Positions 16,102 through 24,918 are shown, counted from the stretch's first letter. The stretch: DNA of 40,210 nucleotides from an uncultured Chthoniobacterales bacterium (GCA_902805675.1 CADCTA010000059.1:1-40210), one strand, 5' to 3'. Notes: generated from the sequence alone by a model not told the origin. Translations and numbers: made by a program.

Positions 16102-17568
16102 GTGGCCTCCATGGAAGACGAAAACGAGCTGATCGCGCAGCGCCGCCACAAGCTTCAGCTGCTCGAGGAACATGGCGTGCGGCCGTTTGGAGCCGCCTTT
16201 GAGACGGACGGGAACATCGGTCAGCTGCGGGAGAAATTCGCGGAAGGCGCAACGCTGCGCGCGGCGGGCCGCATCACCGCGCATCGCGACATGGGGAAGA
16301 GTCACTTCGTGGATCTGCGCGACGCGAGCGGTCGCATTCAAATCTACGTCCAGGCGAAGGAACTCGGGCCCGAGCTGATGCAGATCTTCGGCCTGCTCGA
16401 TCTGGGTGATTTCATTGGCGTTGAAGGGACGTGCTTCGTCACCAAAACAGGAGAGCCGAGCCTGAAGGTCTCGCGCCTGCAGGTGCTCGCCAAAGCACTG
16501 CGACCGCTGCCCGAAAAGTGGCACGGCTTGCAGGACGTGGAGGCGCGCTACCGGCAGCGTTATCTCGACCTGTTGAGCAACGAGCGTTCGCTGGCCGTCT
16601 TCGAGAAGCGCATCGTCATCCTGCGCGAGATGCGGCGTTTCCTCGAGGACCGCGGCTTCATGGAAGTGGAGACGCCGATGTTGCAGGCGGTCGCGGGCGG
16701 CGCGGCGGCAGAGCCGTTCCGCACGCATCACAATGCGCTCGGCATGGATCTCTACCTGCGCATCGCGCCGGAGCTGTACTTGAAGCGCCTCCTCGTGGGC
16801 GGGTTCACGAAGGTCTTCGAGCTCAACCGCAATTTCCGGAACGAAGGCATCTCACGCCGGCACAATCCGGAGTTCACGATGCTGGAGGCGTACTGGGCCT
16901 ACGCTGATTTCGAGAAGATGGCGGACCTCGTCGAGGAGCTAATCTGCCATCTCGCCCAGGCGGTCGCTGGAACGCTGGAGATCGAGCATCGCGATGCGGA
17001 AGGTCAGCTCACTCGCACAATCAATCTGACGCGGCCGTGGCGGCGTGCACGTTATCGCGACCTCGTGACCGAAGTGGCGGGCGCGGATTGGTTCGACCTC
17101 ACGAGCGAAGCACGCCGCGCGCGCGCGAAATCAGAGCTCGGCCTGGAGATCATCCCTCAGCTGGTCGACTACGAGGTCACGCAGCACGTGTTCGAAAAGC
17201 TGGTGGAGGAGAAGACGTTCGATCCGGTCTACGTGACGCACTGCCCGAAGGAGCTCGTGCCGCTGGCGAAGCAGAATCCGGATGACGACTCGTTAGTCGA
17301 CGTCTACGAGCTGATCATCAATGGCCAGGAAATTTCACCCGGTTACTCCGAGCTGAACGATCCAGTGACGCAGCGCCGGCGCCTGCTCGAGCAGGCCGGC
17401 GAGGAGACACAGAAGATCGACGAGGAATTTTTGCTCGCGCTCGAGCATGGCATGCCGCCGGCCGGTGGCATCGGTATCGGCATCGATCGCCTGGCGATGC
17501 TGCTGACCGGCGCCGAATCGATCCGCGACGTGATCCTCTTCCCGCTGCTGAAGCCGCGGCGCGAGTAG
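16102..17568 (+). CDS. lysS: lysyl-tRNA synthetase, class II
   Basis: Charges tRNA-Lys with lysine in the cytoplasm. An N-terminal OB-fold anticodon-binding domain (about 45-150: AAGRITAHRDMGKSHFVDLR; FIGVEGTCFVTKTGEPSLKV) is followed by the class II catalytic core. Seen: RYRQRYLDLL, EVETPMLQAVAGGAAAEPF, APELYLKRLLVGGFTKVFEL, motif 2 NRNFRNEGISRRHNPEFTML and motif 3 GIGIGIDRLAMLLTG. Length (485-488) is normal. The frame can begin at GTG 16102 or ATG 16111 (MEDENELIAQRR); the ATG matches the family better but neither has a strong ribosome binding site. It ends only seven bases from the convergent kinase gene. Confidence 0.97.
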   Translation: MASMEDENELIAQRRHKLQLLEEHGVRPFGAAFETDGNIGQLREKFAEGATLRAAGRITAHRDMGKSHFVDLRDASGRIQIYVQAKELGPELMQIFGLLDLGDFIGVEGTCFVTKTGEPSLKVSRLQVLAKALRPLPEKWHGLQDVEARYRQRYLDLLSNERSLAVFEKRIVILREMRRFLEDRGFMEVETPMLQAVAGGAAAEPFRTHHNALGMDLYLRIAPELYLKRLLVGGFTKVFELNRNFRNEGISRRHNPEFTMLEAYWAYADFEKMADLVEELICHLAQAVAGTLEIEHRDAEGQLTRTINLTRPWRRARYRDLVTEVAGADWFDLTSEARRARAKSELGLEIIPQLVDYEVTQHVFEKLVEEKTFDPVYVTHCPKELVPLAKQNPDDDSLVDVYELIINGQEISPGYSELNDPVTQRRRLLEQAGEETQKIDEEFLLALEHGMPPAGGIGIGIDRLAMLLTGAESIRDVILFPLLKPRRE

Positions 17569-17575
17569 CTTCTCG

Positions 17576-18847
17576 TTAGGCGGCGTGGAGCCGCTCGAGC
17601 TGCGGCGTCTCCACGGCAGCGATTGCGGCGCCGGTGGCTTCGCCTTCGCTGGGCAGGGTGATGCGGAAGGTGGTGCCTTTGCCGAGTTCGCTCTCGATCT
17701 CGAGGCTGCCCTGCTGGCGTTGCACGATGCCGAAGACCATCGCGAGTCCCAGGCCGGTGCCTTTGTCGCCTTTCGTGGAGAAGAATGGATCGAGGCAACG
17801 CGCGCGCACTTCGGCGCTCATGCCTGCGCCGCTATCGGCGACTTCCAGCACGACGCTGCCGGGACTCTCGGAGGTGCGGAGCGTGATGGTGCCGCCATCC
17901 GGCATCGCGTCCACCGCGTTGAAGATGAGGTTCGTCATCATCTCGCGCAGCTCGGAGGGGTTGCCTCGCATGATGGGAAGATGTTTCAGCTCCGCGGCGA
18001 CCACGATCTCGGTGCCGCCCGGGCGCGAGGGATCGTTCCACTTCGGTTGCGTCATCAAGACCGCCTGATGCAGCACCTCCTTGAGGTCCACCACCTGTGA
18101 CTCCGCGGTCGTGCGAGGCCGATAGAAATCGCGGAGCCGGCTGACGACTTCCGCCGCGTCCCGACCGGCGGTATTGATAATGCGCAGATACTCGAGCGCG
18201 GTCGCCCGCTCGTCCAGATTCCGCCCCTCGCTGGCGAGCAGCATGTCGCTGTAGCCGATGACTGCCATGAGCGCATTGCTGAAATCATGCACCACGCCGC
18301 CGGCCATCTCGGCAAACGCACTGAGCCGCTCCTGCCGGAGCATCTGCCGCTGCGCGTTCTGCAGATCGTCGAGCGCCTCCTGCAGCTGCGCGGTCCGCTC
18401 GAGCACGCGTTCTTCGAGCGCGCGATTTTGCTCCTCGATCTCGAGCTGGAGCAGGCGCCGCTCGAGCACGTTCCGGATGCGCATGTTGGCCTCGGATGGA
18501 TCGATCGGCTTGGCTAGGAGATCGGTGGCGCCGGCCGCGAGAGCGCGGCGTTTGTTTGCAGAGGTCGCGTCACCGGTGATTACGATCACCGGGATGCGAT
18601 CGCCGCGGGAGGTTTCTCGTCGCAGCAGCTCCAGCACCTGGAAGCCGTCCAGCTGCGGCATCGAGAGATCGAGCAGGAGGAGGTCAGGCTGGAACGTCGC
18701 GATCCGATCGAAGATCTGTGTCGGGTCGTTGATGCTCTCGACGTTCGTGTAGCCGAGGCGGTTGAGGAAATTTGCGACCAGGCACGTGTTCGCGACCTCA
18801 TCATCGAGCATGAGGATTCGCGAAGCTTTCAGTTGAGCCGGATCCAT
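17576..18847 (-). CDS. response-regulator/histidine-kinase fusion (receiver, coiled coil, HisKA, HATPase)
   Basis: 423 residues with the receiver at the N-terminus: acidic pair Asp15-Asp16 (LMLDDE), phosphoacceptor Asp60 (LLLLDLSMPQLDG), Lys113 (LLAKPID). A coiled-coil linker (about 128-172) leads into a HisKA-type helix with AFAEMAGGVVHDFSNALMAV, His187 the likely phosphorylated residue, then the ATPase: N-box MMTNLIFNAVDAMPDGG (about 303-319), G1 DSGAGM, F-box-like DPFFSTKGDKGTGLGLAM, and G2 GKGTTFRITLP. This receiver-then-kinase order is seen in cytoplasmic relay kinases whose receiver tunes the attached kinase. It follows the single-receiver gene by 27 bases on the same strand, an evident two-gene operon. 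No sensor or membrane domain. Confidence 0.92.
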   Translation of the reverse strand: MDPAQLKASRILMLDDEVANTCLVANFLNRLGYTNVESINDPTQIFDRIATFQPDLLLLDLSMPQLDGFQVLELLRRETSRGDRIPVIVITGDATSANKRRALAAGATDLLAKPIDPSEANMRIRNVLERRLLQLEIEEQNRALEERVLERTAQLQEALDDLQNAQRQMLRQERLSAFAEMAGGVVHDFSNALMAVIGYSDMLLASEGRNLDERATALEYLRIINTAGRDAAEVVSRLRDFYRPRTTAESQVVDLKEVLHQAVLMTQPKWNDPSRPGGTEIVVAAELKHLPIMRGNPSELREMMTNLIFNAVDAMPDGGTITLRTSESPGSVVLEVADSGAGMSAEVRARCLDPFFSTKGDKGTGLGLAMVFGIVQRQQGSLEIESELGKGTTFRITLPSEGEATGAAIAAVETPQLERLHAA

Positions 18848-18874
18848 GTCGGGAGGGCGGGGGCGGTGTCGCTG

Positions 18875-19264
18875 CTAGCAGGCAGGGACGGAAGGCACGA
18901 GTTTGCCGACACAATCCAGCAGGACGTCCGGCATGACCGGCTTCGCGAGAAACGACCGGCCGCCACTCTCCAGCTGGTTTTGTCCGGCTTCCGATCTGCT
19001 GAGCAGGCCGGTGAGAAAAAGAATCGGCACGTTGCGCAACGCAGGATCGCGCTCCGCGTCGTCCGCGAGTTCGCCGCCGCTTTTCTCCGGCATGTCGACG
19101 TCGAAGAGCATGATCTCGGGCTTGAACTGCCGCGCGACCGCGAGCGCGCGTCGTGAGTCCTTTTCCGTCAGCACTTCGTACGACCCGCTATTCTCGAGGA
19201 TCATGGCCGAGAGGCGCGAGAGGTTCACGTCGTCGTCGACAATCAGGACACGGGTCTTGGTCAT
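18875..19264 (-). CDS. single-domain response regulator
   Basis: A stand-alone receiver of 129 residues starting MTKTRVLIVDDDVNLSRLS (ATG at 19264; 27 upstream open codons are not receiver-like). Acidic pocket Asp10-Asp12, phosphoacceptor Asp55 (IMLFDVDMPEKSGG), Thr in ILFLTG, and Lys in SFLAKPVMP. There is no output domain, so it must act by protein contact, either as a CheY-like effector or as a phosphate shuttle to the downstream receiver-kinase. First gene of a minus-strand pair and divergent from the membrane kinase at 19475. Confidence 0.92.
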   Translation of the reverse strand: MTKTRVLIVDDDVNLSRLSAMILENSGSYEVLTEKDSRRALAVARQFKPEIMLFDVDMPEKSGGELADDAERDPALRNVPILFLTGLLSRSEAGQNQLESGGRSFLAKPVMPDVLLDCVGKLVPSVPAC

Positions 19265-19299
19265 GTCGAATAGCTGAGCAGCAACTGTGCTGGTCGGGT

Positions 19300-19407
19300 C
19301 TGCGGAAATTACGTAGACGCCGACCCGCGAAGAGAGAGGCGGCACGTGCCCGCATCACTCCGTTGAGCATGCGGCAATTATCTGTCGGCCTGCTGCGGAA
19401 CTACGTA
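19300..19407. promoter_or_regulatory. paired direct repeat and palindrome in a divergent control region
   Basis: CTGCGGAAATTACGTA (19300-19315) and CTGCGGAACTACGTA (19393-19407) form a near-perfect direct repeat, each containing the palindrome TACGTA, spaced 93 bases apart. Between them is a 10-base perfect palindrome GGCACGTGCC (19340-19349). All lie in the 210-base gap between the divergent receiver gene (minus) and membrane kinase gene (plus), where an operator for both would be expected. Confidence 0.5.
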
Positions 19408-19474
19408 CTCGAAGTGCGCTCACGGGGCCGATCCACTGCTGCGCGCCGAATCAATATTGTGGGTCGCAGCTGCT

Positions 19475-22411
19475 ATGGCCTCCCCATCCGCACTAACTGT
19501 TGACGATTACTCCGCGCCGCGCGCAGCGCAGGTGCAAAGGGAGAGACGCGCACCAGCTAGCGCTGGCAATTCTTCCCCGCGTACGCCGTTGCCGCGGCAC
19601 GAGCGCACAGCGCAGCGGCTGTCGCTGATCGGCGGCAGTGTTGTGGGCGTGATTGCGACTGCCGCGCTCCTCGGCTGGGCGACGGGCCTTGATCCGGCGA
19701 AGCGCTGGCTGCCTGCTCAGGTGGCGATGAACCCACTCACCGCCTGCTGTTTCATCGCGCTGGCGTTCTCCTTGTTCGTGCTGTCCCACAAGAAAGGTGG
19801 AAAGACGTGGAAGATCGTGGGCCGGGCGACCGCCGGCCTGGTGGTCGTGATCACCTCGCTGAAACTCGCGTCGATAGCTGGAGGCTGGCAGTTCGCCGCG
19901 GACCAATGGCTCTTCGGCACCGCACTCGCGGCAGAGCCCGGCGTCGCCAACAGGATGGCGACGCGCACTGCTCTTGCCTTTGTGCTGGCCGGCGCTGCGC
20001 TGCTGTTCCTCGATGCGAAAGTGTGGCGCGGGGTGCGCCCGGCGGAGCTCCTGGCATTCCTCGCGGGCATCGTCGGTCTGCTCTCGTTGCTTGGCTACGC
20101 CTACGGAGTGCTCAGCTACCACCTGGTACCGAACTTCGTGCCGGTGGCGCTGCCGAGCGCGCTTGGCTTCTTCGTGCTGGCATCGGCGATCCTCTTCGCT
20201 CGCGTTGAGAGCGGGGTCATGTCGATCGTGTTTAGCGACACCGCCGGCGGCTTTGTCGCACGCCGCCTCGTACCGCTCGCGCTCTTAATGCCGGTGGTGC
20301 TGGGAGCGCTGCGTTTGCTGGGGCAGAATGCCGGCTGGTACGACACCACGATGGGCGTCGCGCATCTGGCGAGCGCGTTTGTGGTAGTCTTCCTGACTGC
20401 GATCGCGTGGACAGCGTGGTTGCTGTTCACAGTCGATCGGGAGCGCTCCGTCGCCGAGGCTGCGCGCGTGGAGAACGAGGCTCGCCTCCACGAGCTGAAT
20501 GCCGAACTCGAGCGACGCGTGGCTGGTCGCACAGCGGAGTTGCGCGAGGCGAATGCGCAGTTGCATGAATCCGGCCGGATCGCGCGCCAGACGCTCGACG
20601 CGCTCTCCGCGCACATCGCGATCGTGGATGAGAACGGCACGGTCGTGAACGTGAATGAAGCGTGGCGCGCGTTTGCCGCCGAGAATGCCGGGCCGCTGCC
20701 GAAGACGCTGATCGGTGTGAACTACCTGCAGATCTGCGATCACGCCGCAGGGGCGGACGCCGAGATCGCGCGCGCATTCGCAGCTGGAGTGCGCGCGGTC
20801 CTGGAGGGCTCGCAACGGAGTTTCGTGCTCGAGTATCCGTGCCACGCTCCGCGGCAGCAACGCTGGTTCGTCGGACGAGTGACGCGATTCGGCGGGTCGG
20901 GGGCGAAGATGGCGGCGATCGCGCACGAGGATGTCACAGTGCGGAAGCAGGCCGAGGAGTCGCTGAGATTCCAGGCGCATCTGCTCAAGAACTCCGGCGA
21001 AGCGGTGATCGCGACGGACCTGGAAGGCACCGTGATCTACATGAACGATTTCGCCGAGGAGATGTACGGCTGGCCCGCCGCCGAGGCACTCGGGCGCAAC
21101 GTCTTCGAGATTTCCGTGCCGGAGATCTCGCGCGCACAGGCCACCGAGATCTTCGCGAGCATGTGCGAGGGAGAAGGCTGGCGCGGCGAATTCGTCGTGC
21201 ATCGCCGCGACGGCACCACCTTTCCGGTGTCGGTCACCAATACGGCTCTGCGAGACGAGCACGGCAGCGTTACCGGCATCGTCGGCATGTCGAGAGACAT
21301 CAGTGAGCGCAAGCAGGCCGAGGCGGCTTTGCGTGACAGCGAAGAGCGTTTCCGCCAGCTGGCCGAGAACGTGCAGGACGTCTTCTGGCTGGTCGACGTA
21401 GGCTACAGGACGACGATCTACGTGAGCCCTGCTTACGAGCGGATCTGGGGGCGCACGCGTGAGAGTCTGACGGCCGGGCCCAAGTCCTTCATGGAGCCTA
21501 TTCTCCCGGAAGATCGAGACGCCGTGCGGGCATATTCGCAGCGTCAACTCGAAGGCGCGGCCGAGGTAGAATACCGCATACGCCGGCCGGATGGTTCGAT
21601 CCGCTGGATTCACGACCGCGCCTTTCCGGTGCGGGGCGAGGACGGCAAGATCTTCCGCATTGCCGGCATCGCGCGCGACATCAGCTCGCGGAAGCAGGCG
21701 CAGATCTCCTTGAAGCAGAGCGAAGCAGAGTTGCGCGCCCTCGCCACGCGGCTGAACGCGGCCAGAGAAGAAGAAGCCGCGCGCATCGCTCGCGAGCTGC
21801 ACGACGAGCTCGGCCAGGCGATGGCGGGAATGACGATGGATCTCTCCGCGGCGCAGCGACAGCTCGCTGGTGCGGAAATGCCCGGCGCCGCCGAGGTGCA
21901 GCGCCGCCTGGTGCAGATGCGAACGACGCTGGACCAGACGATCGCCGCCACGCGTCGCATCTGCACCGAGCTGCGGCCGGCATTGCTCGATCAATTCGGC
22001 CTGCTCCCGGCGATCGAGTGGCAGGTGAATGACTTCGAGAACCGCAGCGAGATCTTCTGCAACCTGACGATGTGCGAATTCGATCCGCCGATCACCGGCG
22101 AATCGGCAACGGCAATCTTTCGCATCCTCCAGGAGCTGCTGACCAACGTCGCGCGCCATGCGGCGGCGACCGAGGTGTGCGTCGACTTGGCATGCCACGA
22201 CAGCGGGATTCAGCTCGTGGTGCAGGATAATGGCCGCGGCATCCCAGCCGCTGCGGAACAGCAGAGCCTCGGCTTCGGGCTGATCGGTATCCGGGAGCGC
22301 GCGCTTGCTGTCGGCGGGCAGGTCGTCGTGTCGGGTGAGCCGGGGGTCGGCACGCGTGTGGTGGTGACGATTCCGGAGCGGGAGACCGAGCAGCATGTCG
22401 ATGCGAGCTGA
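19475..22411 (+). CDS. membrane sensor histidine kinase with three PAS domains (NarX/HisKA_3 type)
   Basis: 978 residues from ATG 19475 (MASPSALTVDDYS); the frame extends six codons further to a TTG. A membrane domain of about eight helices spans residues 50-320, with conserved-looking segments VAMNPLTACCFI, VANRMATRTALAFVL and LLSLLGYAYG that recur in the protein at 29554. A coiled coil (about 325-370) follows, then three PAS domains (about 372-490, 497-620, 627-750) and a HisKA_3 dimerisation helix with EEAARIARELHDELGQAMAG, whose His is the phosphorylation site. The ATPase contains ILQELLTNVARHAAATEV, DNGRGIP and GFGLIGIRERA. HisKA_3 kinases pair with NarL-type regulators, and the next gene, overlapping by 17 bases, is one. 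The ligand of the membrane domain is unknown. Confidence 0.93.
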   Translation: MASPSALTVDDYSAPRAAQVQRERRAPASAGNSSPRTPLPRHERTAQRLSLIGGSVVGVIATAALLGWATGLDPAKRWLPAQVAMNPLTACCFIALAFSLFVLSHKKGGKTWKIVGRATAGLVVVITSLKLASIAGGWQFAADQWLFGTALAAEPGVANRMATRTALAFVLAGAALLFLDAKVWRGVRPAELLAFLAGIVGLLSLLGYAYGVLSYHLVPNFVPVALPSALGFFVLASAILFARVESGVMSIVFSDTAGGFVARRLVPLALLMPVVLGALRLLGQNAGWYDTTMGVAHLASAFVVVFLTAIAWTAWLLFTVDRERSVAEAARVENEARLHELNAELERRVAGRTAELREANAQLHESGRIARQTLDALSAHIAIVDENGTVVNVNEAWRAFAAENAGPLPKTLIGVNYLQICDHAAGADAEIARAFAAGVRAVLEGSQRSFVLEYPCHAPRQQRWFVGRVTRFGGSGAKMAAIAHEDVTVRKQAEESLRFQAHLLKNSGEAVIATDLEGTVIYMNDFAEEMYGWPAAEALGRNVFEISVPEISRAQATEIFASMCEGEGWRGEFVVHRRDGTTFPVSVTNTALRDEHGSVTGIVGMSRDISERKQAEAALRDSEERFRQLAENVQDVFWLVDVGYRTTIYVSPAYERIWGRTRESLTAGPKSFMEPILPEDRDAVRAYSQRQLEGAAEVEYRIRRPDGSIRWIHDRAFPVRGEDGKIFRIAGIARDISSRKQAQISLKQSEAELRALATRLNAAREEEAARIARELHDELGQAMAGMTMDLSAAQRQLAGAEMPGAAEVQRRLVQMRTTLDQTIAATRRICTELRPALLDQFGLLPAIEWQVNDFENRSEIFCNLTMCEFDPPITGESATAIFRILQELLTNVARHAAATEVCVDLACHDSGIQLVVQDNGRGIPAAAEQQSLGFGLIGIRERALAVGGQVVVSGEPGVGTRVVVTIPERETEQHVDAS

Positions 22412-23054
22412 ACTCCGCGTCCTCATTGCGGACGATCACTCGATCATCCGCCTCGGCTTACAGCACACCCTGCAAATCCATTTCCCGGGAGCGGTCTTCG
22501 TCGAGGCGAGTAATGCCGCCGAGGCGCTCGCTCATAGCCGCGCCGCGGAGTTCGATATCATCCTGCTCGACATCACGATGCCGGATCGAAGCGGGCTCGA
22601 TATCCTGGCCGACTTGAAAACCGAGCAGCCGGAGACGCCGGTCCTGGTCATCAGCATGCACGGCGAGGAACAATTTGCGGCCCGCGTGCTGCGCGCCGGC
22701 GCGTCTGGCTACATCAACAAATCCGAAGTGGCCGACGAGGTGGTGAGCGCCGTGCGGAAGGTTCTGGCCGGCCGGCGCTATGTGAGCGCCACGCTCGCGG
22801 AGCGGCTCGCGTCGGAGATTGGGAAAGAGGGCAGGGGAACATCGCATGAGGCACTCTCCGCCCGCGAGTTTGAGGTGTTGCGGCTGATCGCGGTGGGGCG
22901 CAGCGGCAAGGAAATCGCGGCGGCGCTCTCGCTCAGCTACAAGACAGTGAGCACATATCGGGTGCGGGTTTTGCAGAAGCTGAACCTCCAGACCAATTTC
23001 GACCTGGTGGAGTACGCGCGGCGCGAAGGACTGACCGAAAACAGCGCGGTGTAG
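22395..23054 (+). CDS. NarL/FixJ-family response regulator
   Basis: 219 residues: receiver with acidic pair in IADDHSIIRLG (Asp13-Asp14), phosphoacceptor Asp59 (IILLDITMPDRSGLD), Lys in GYINKSEV; LuxR-type DNA-binding domain at about 150-212 (LSAREFEVLRLIAVGRSGKE, IAAALSLSYKTVSTYRVRVL, QKLNLQTNFDLVEYARREG). The start overlaps the kinase stop by 17 bases, with an alternative ATG two codons in. The pair is a complete cognate two-component system. Its TAG stop sits within the dyad at 23051-23066. Confidence 0.95.
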   Translation: MSMRAELRVLIADDHSIIRLGLQHTLQIHFPGAVFVEASNAAEALAHSRAAEFDIILLDITMPDRSGLDILADLKTEQPETPVLVISMHGEEQFAARVLRAGASGYINKSEVADEVVSAVRKVLAGRRYVSATLAERLASEIGKEGRGTSHEALSAREFEVLRLIAVGRSGKEIAAALSLSYKTVSTYRVRVLQKLNLQTNFDLVEYARREGLTENSAV

Positions 23055-23066
23055 GATGGCTCCTAC
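23051..23066. promoter_or_regulatory. dyad GTAGGA-TGGC-TCCTAC before kaiC
   Basis: A perfect six-base inverted repeat with a four-base spacer that overlaps the stop codon of the NarL-type regulator gene and ends 60 bases before the kaiC frame. No T-run follows, so it is not a classical terminator. A similar core (AGGA...TCCT) is in the dyad at 32202-32216 in front of the second hybrid kinase. Confidence 0.4.
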
Positions 23067-23098
23067 GCAATTATCAGCATTTCGCCGTCAATACGGGG

Positions 23099-23132
23099 CT
23101 GTCGTTCTCCTGTACAACGCGCGGAATGACAG
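23099..23132 (+). promoter_or_regulatory. hairpin covering the kaiC start codon
   Basis: CTGTCGTTC (23099-23107) can pair with GAATGACAG (23124-23132), nine pairs including one G-U, around a 16-base loop. The ATG at 23126 lies in the 3' arm. If this ATG is the true start, the hairpin would hide it; if translation begins at ATG 23171, the hairpin lies in the leader. Confidence 0.35.
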
Positions 23133-24916
23133 GACGACCATCCGCGCCCCGCGGAAACCCGAAGCGCAAGATGGCTTCCACGCGACGCCTGGTGTCGATT
23201 GCCAAAGCGCCGACAGGTAACCGAGGCTTCGATGACATCACCCGCGGCGGATTGCCGCGGGGACGCACCACGCTGCTGGCCGGCGGCCCTGGTTCCGGCA
23301 AGACGATCGTGGCGCTCGAGACGCTCGTGAAAGGCGCACGTGATTTTGGCGAGCCGGGGATCTTTGTCGCGTTTGAGGAGCAATCGCGCGCGATTCGGGA
23401 GAACGCCGCGACCTTTGGCTGGGACATTCCCGCGCTCGAAGCCGCGGGCACGCTTCACTTCTTCGACGCGCAGTGGGACCCGAGCACGATCAGCGCGGGC
23501 GACTTCGAGCTGACCGGGCTGCTCGCCATGATCCGCGCAAAAGCACGCGAGATGGGCGCGAAACGGCTTGTGTTCGATGCGATCGATATCCTGCTGACCG
23601 TGCTCAACGATCCTGCCGCTGAACGCCGCGAGCTGCTGCGGCTGCAGCAGTGGCTGGTGGAGAATCAGCTCACCGCGATCGTCACCGGCAAGATCGACGC
23701 CGACGATCCAGTGCTGGCGCGCCGCAACACGTTGATCCAATTCATGGTCGACGCGGTGCTGCGGCTCGAGCAACGCGTCGAGGGTCGCGTGACAATCCGG
23801 ACTGCGCGCGTGTTAAAGTATCGCGGCTCGGGATTCGCGGAGAACGAAATGTCGGCGGTGATCGGACCACAGGGATTCGAGATTGCGAGCGTAAGCTCAG
23901 GCGACAAGATCTTCGCTGCGCCGCGTGGCCGCGTCTCGAGCGGGGTCGAGCGTCTCGACACCATGCTAAGCGGCGGCTATTTCCGCGGCGCCAGCGTGCT
24001 GATTACCGGTTCGCCTGGCACCTCGAAGTCGACCCTTAGCTGCGCCTTTGTGGAAGCCGCCTGCGCGCGTGGCGAGAGGGCCTTGTATGTCAGCTTCGAT
24101 GAGAGCGCGGACGAAATCGTGCGCAACAGCTCCTCCGTTGGCATTCGCCTGGCCGGCCATGCGAAGAGCGGCCTGCTCAAGCTCCAGGCGCGTCGAGCCG
24201 ATGCATGCAGCGCGGACGCGCAGCTGCTGCAACTACAGGCCCTGATCGCGGCGCACAACCCGACCTGCGTCGTGGTCGATCCCGTCTCCGCGCTGGCCAA
24301 AGGCGGCGGCACGCTCGCGGCGCTCACGGTTTGCGAGGGTCTGCTGCATGTGACCAAGGCGCGCGGGATCACGATCGTTTGCACGAGCCTGCTCGACGGC
24401 AGCGAGCCGCACGCCGAGGCGAGCTCGATCGAGATCTCGACTGTGGCCGACACGTGGATCCACGTTTCCTACACCATTCAGGCGGGCGAGCGGAATCGCG
24501 CGCTCACCATCGTGAAATCGCGCGGCACCAGGCATTCGAACCAGGTGCGCGAGCTCGTGCTGAGCGAGCGCGGGATCACCCTGGCAGACGTCTACACCTC
24601 GGGCGGCGAGGTGCTGATGGGGACGATGCGCTGGCTCAAGGAGCAGACCGATCAATCCGACCATGCTCGCGCGCAGTTGGATATCGAGCAGCGGCGGCGC
24701 GAAATCGAGGCGGCGCAGGCTGAGCTGGCCTCGCGGCAGAGAGCCCTCGAGCACGAGATGAGGGTGAAGCAGAGTGAGCTCGCCAGGCTGAGCAGCTCCG
24801 AGGTGGTGCGGAACGATGCCACCGCGCGTCATCACCTGGAGCTGTCGCGCAAGCGCAGCGCAGATCATCCCGCAAAGCGCAACGGGAGCCGCGCACAACG
24901 CGCGGGGCGGAAGTAG
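23126..24916 (+). CDS. kaiC: KaiC-family ATPase with C-terminal coiled-coil extension
   Basis: A 596-residue double-RecA protein of the clock/KaiC family. CI: Walker A GGPGSGKT (53-60), catalytic pair Glu84-Glu85 (FVAFEEQ). CII: GSPGTSKS (295-302), where Ser300 replaces the usual Gly before Lys301; acidic pair Asp325-Glu326 (YVSFDES); Walker B-like CVVVDPVSAL (381-390). The segment EASSIEISTVADT (431-443) aligns with the cyanobacterial phosphorylation segment: Ser438 and Thr439 match Ser431/Thr432 and Ser433 occupies the Thr426 position. Residues about 505-560 form a heptad-rich coiled coil, followed by a basic tail, unlike the shorter KaiA-binding tail of Synechococcus. KaiA-independent KaiC of Rhodobacter sphaeroides has a comparable extension. 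Start may instead be ATG 23171 (MASTRRLVSI), closer to the family opening APTGNRGFDDI. kaiB follows after two bases. Confidence 0.93.
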   Translation: MTGRPSAPRGNPKRKMASTRRLVSIAKAPTGNRGFDDITRGGLPRGRTTLLAGGPGSGKTIVALETLVKGARDFGEPGIFVAFEEQSRAIRENAATFGWDIPALEAAGTLHFFDAQWDPSTISAGDFELTGLLAMIRAKAREMGAKRLVFDAIDILLTVLNDPAAERRELLRLQQWLVENQLTAIVTGKIDADDPVLARRNTLIQFMVDAVLRLEQRVEGRVTIRTARVLKYRGSGFAENEMSAVIGPQGFEIASVSSGDKIFAAPRGRVSSGVERLDTMLSGGYFRGASVLITGSPGTSKSTLSCAFVEAACARGERALYVSFDESADEIVRNSSSVGIRLAGHAKSGLLKLQARRADACSADAQLLQLQALIAAHNPTCVVVDPVSALAKGGGTLAALTVCEGLLHVTKARGITIVCTSLLDGSEPHAEASSIEISTVADTWIHVSYTIQAGERNRALTIVKSRGTRHSNQVRELVLSERGITLADVYTSGGEVLMGTMRWLKEQTDQSDHARAQLDIEQRRREIEAAQAELASRQRALEHEMRVKQSELARLSSSEVVRNDATARHHLELSRKRSADHPAKRNGSRAQRAGRK

Positions 24917-24918
24917 CG

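Noticed and set aside
20285-22426. 713-codon open frame on the minus strand
   Set aside because: It is antisense to the PAS kinase at 19475, whose domains are unmistakable. Its translation is rich in Arg, His and Leu with no recognisable domain, typical of a shadow frame in high-GC DNA.
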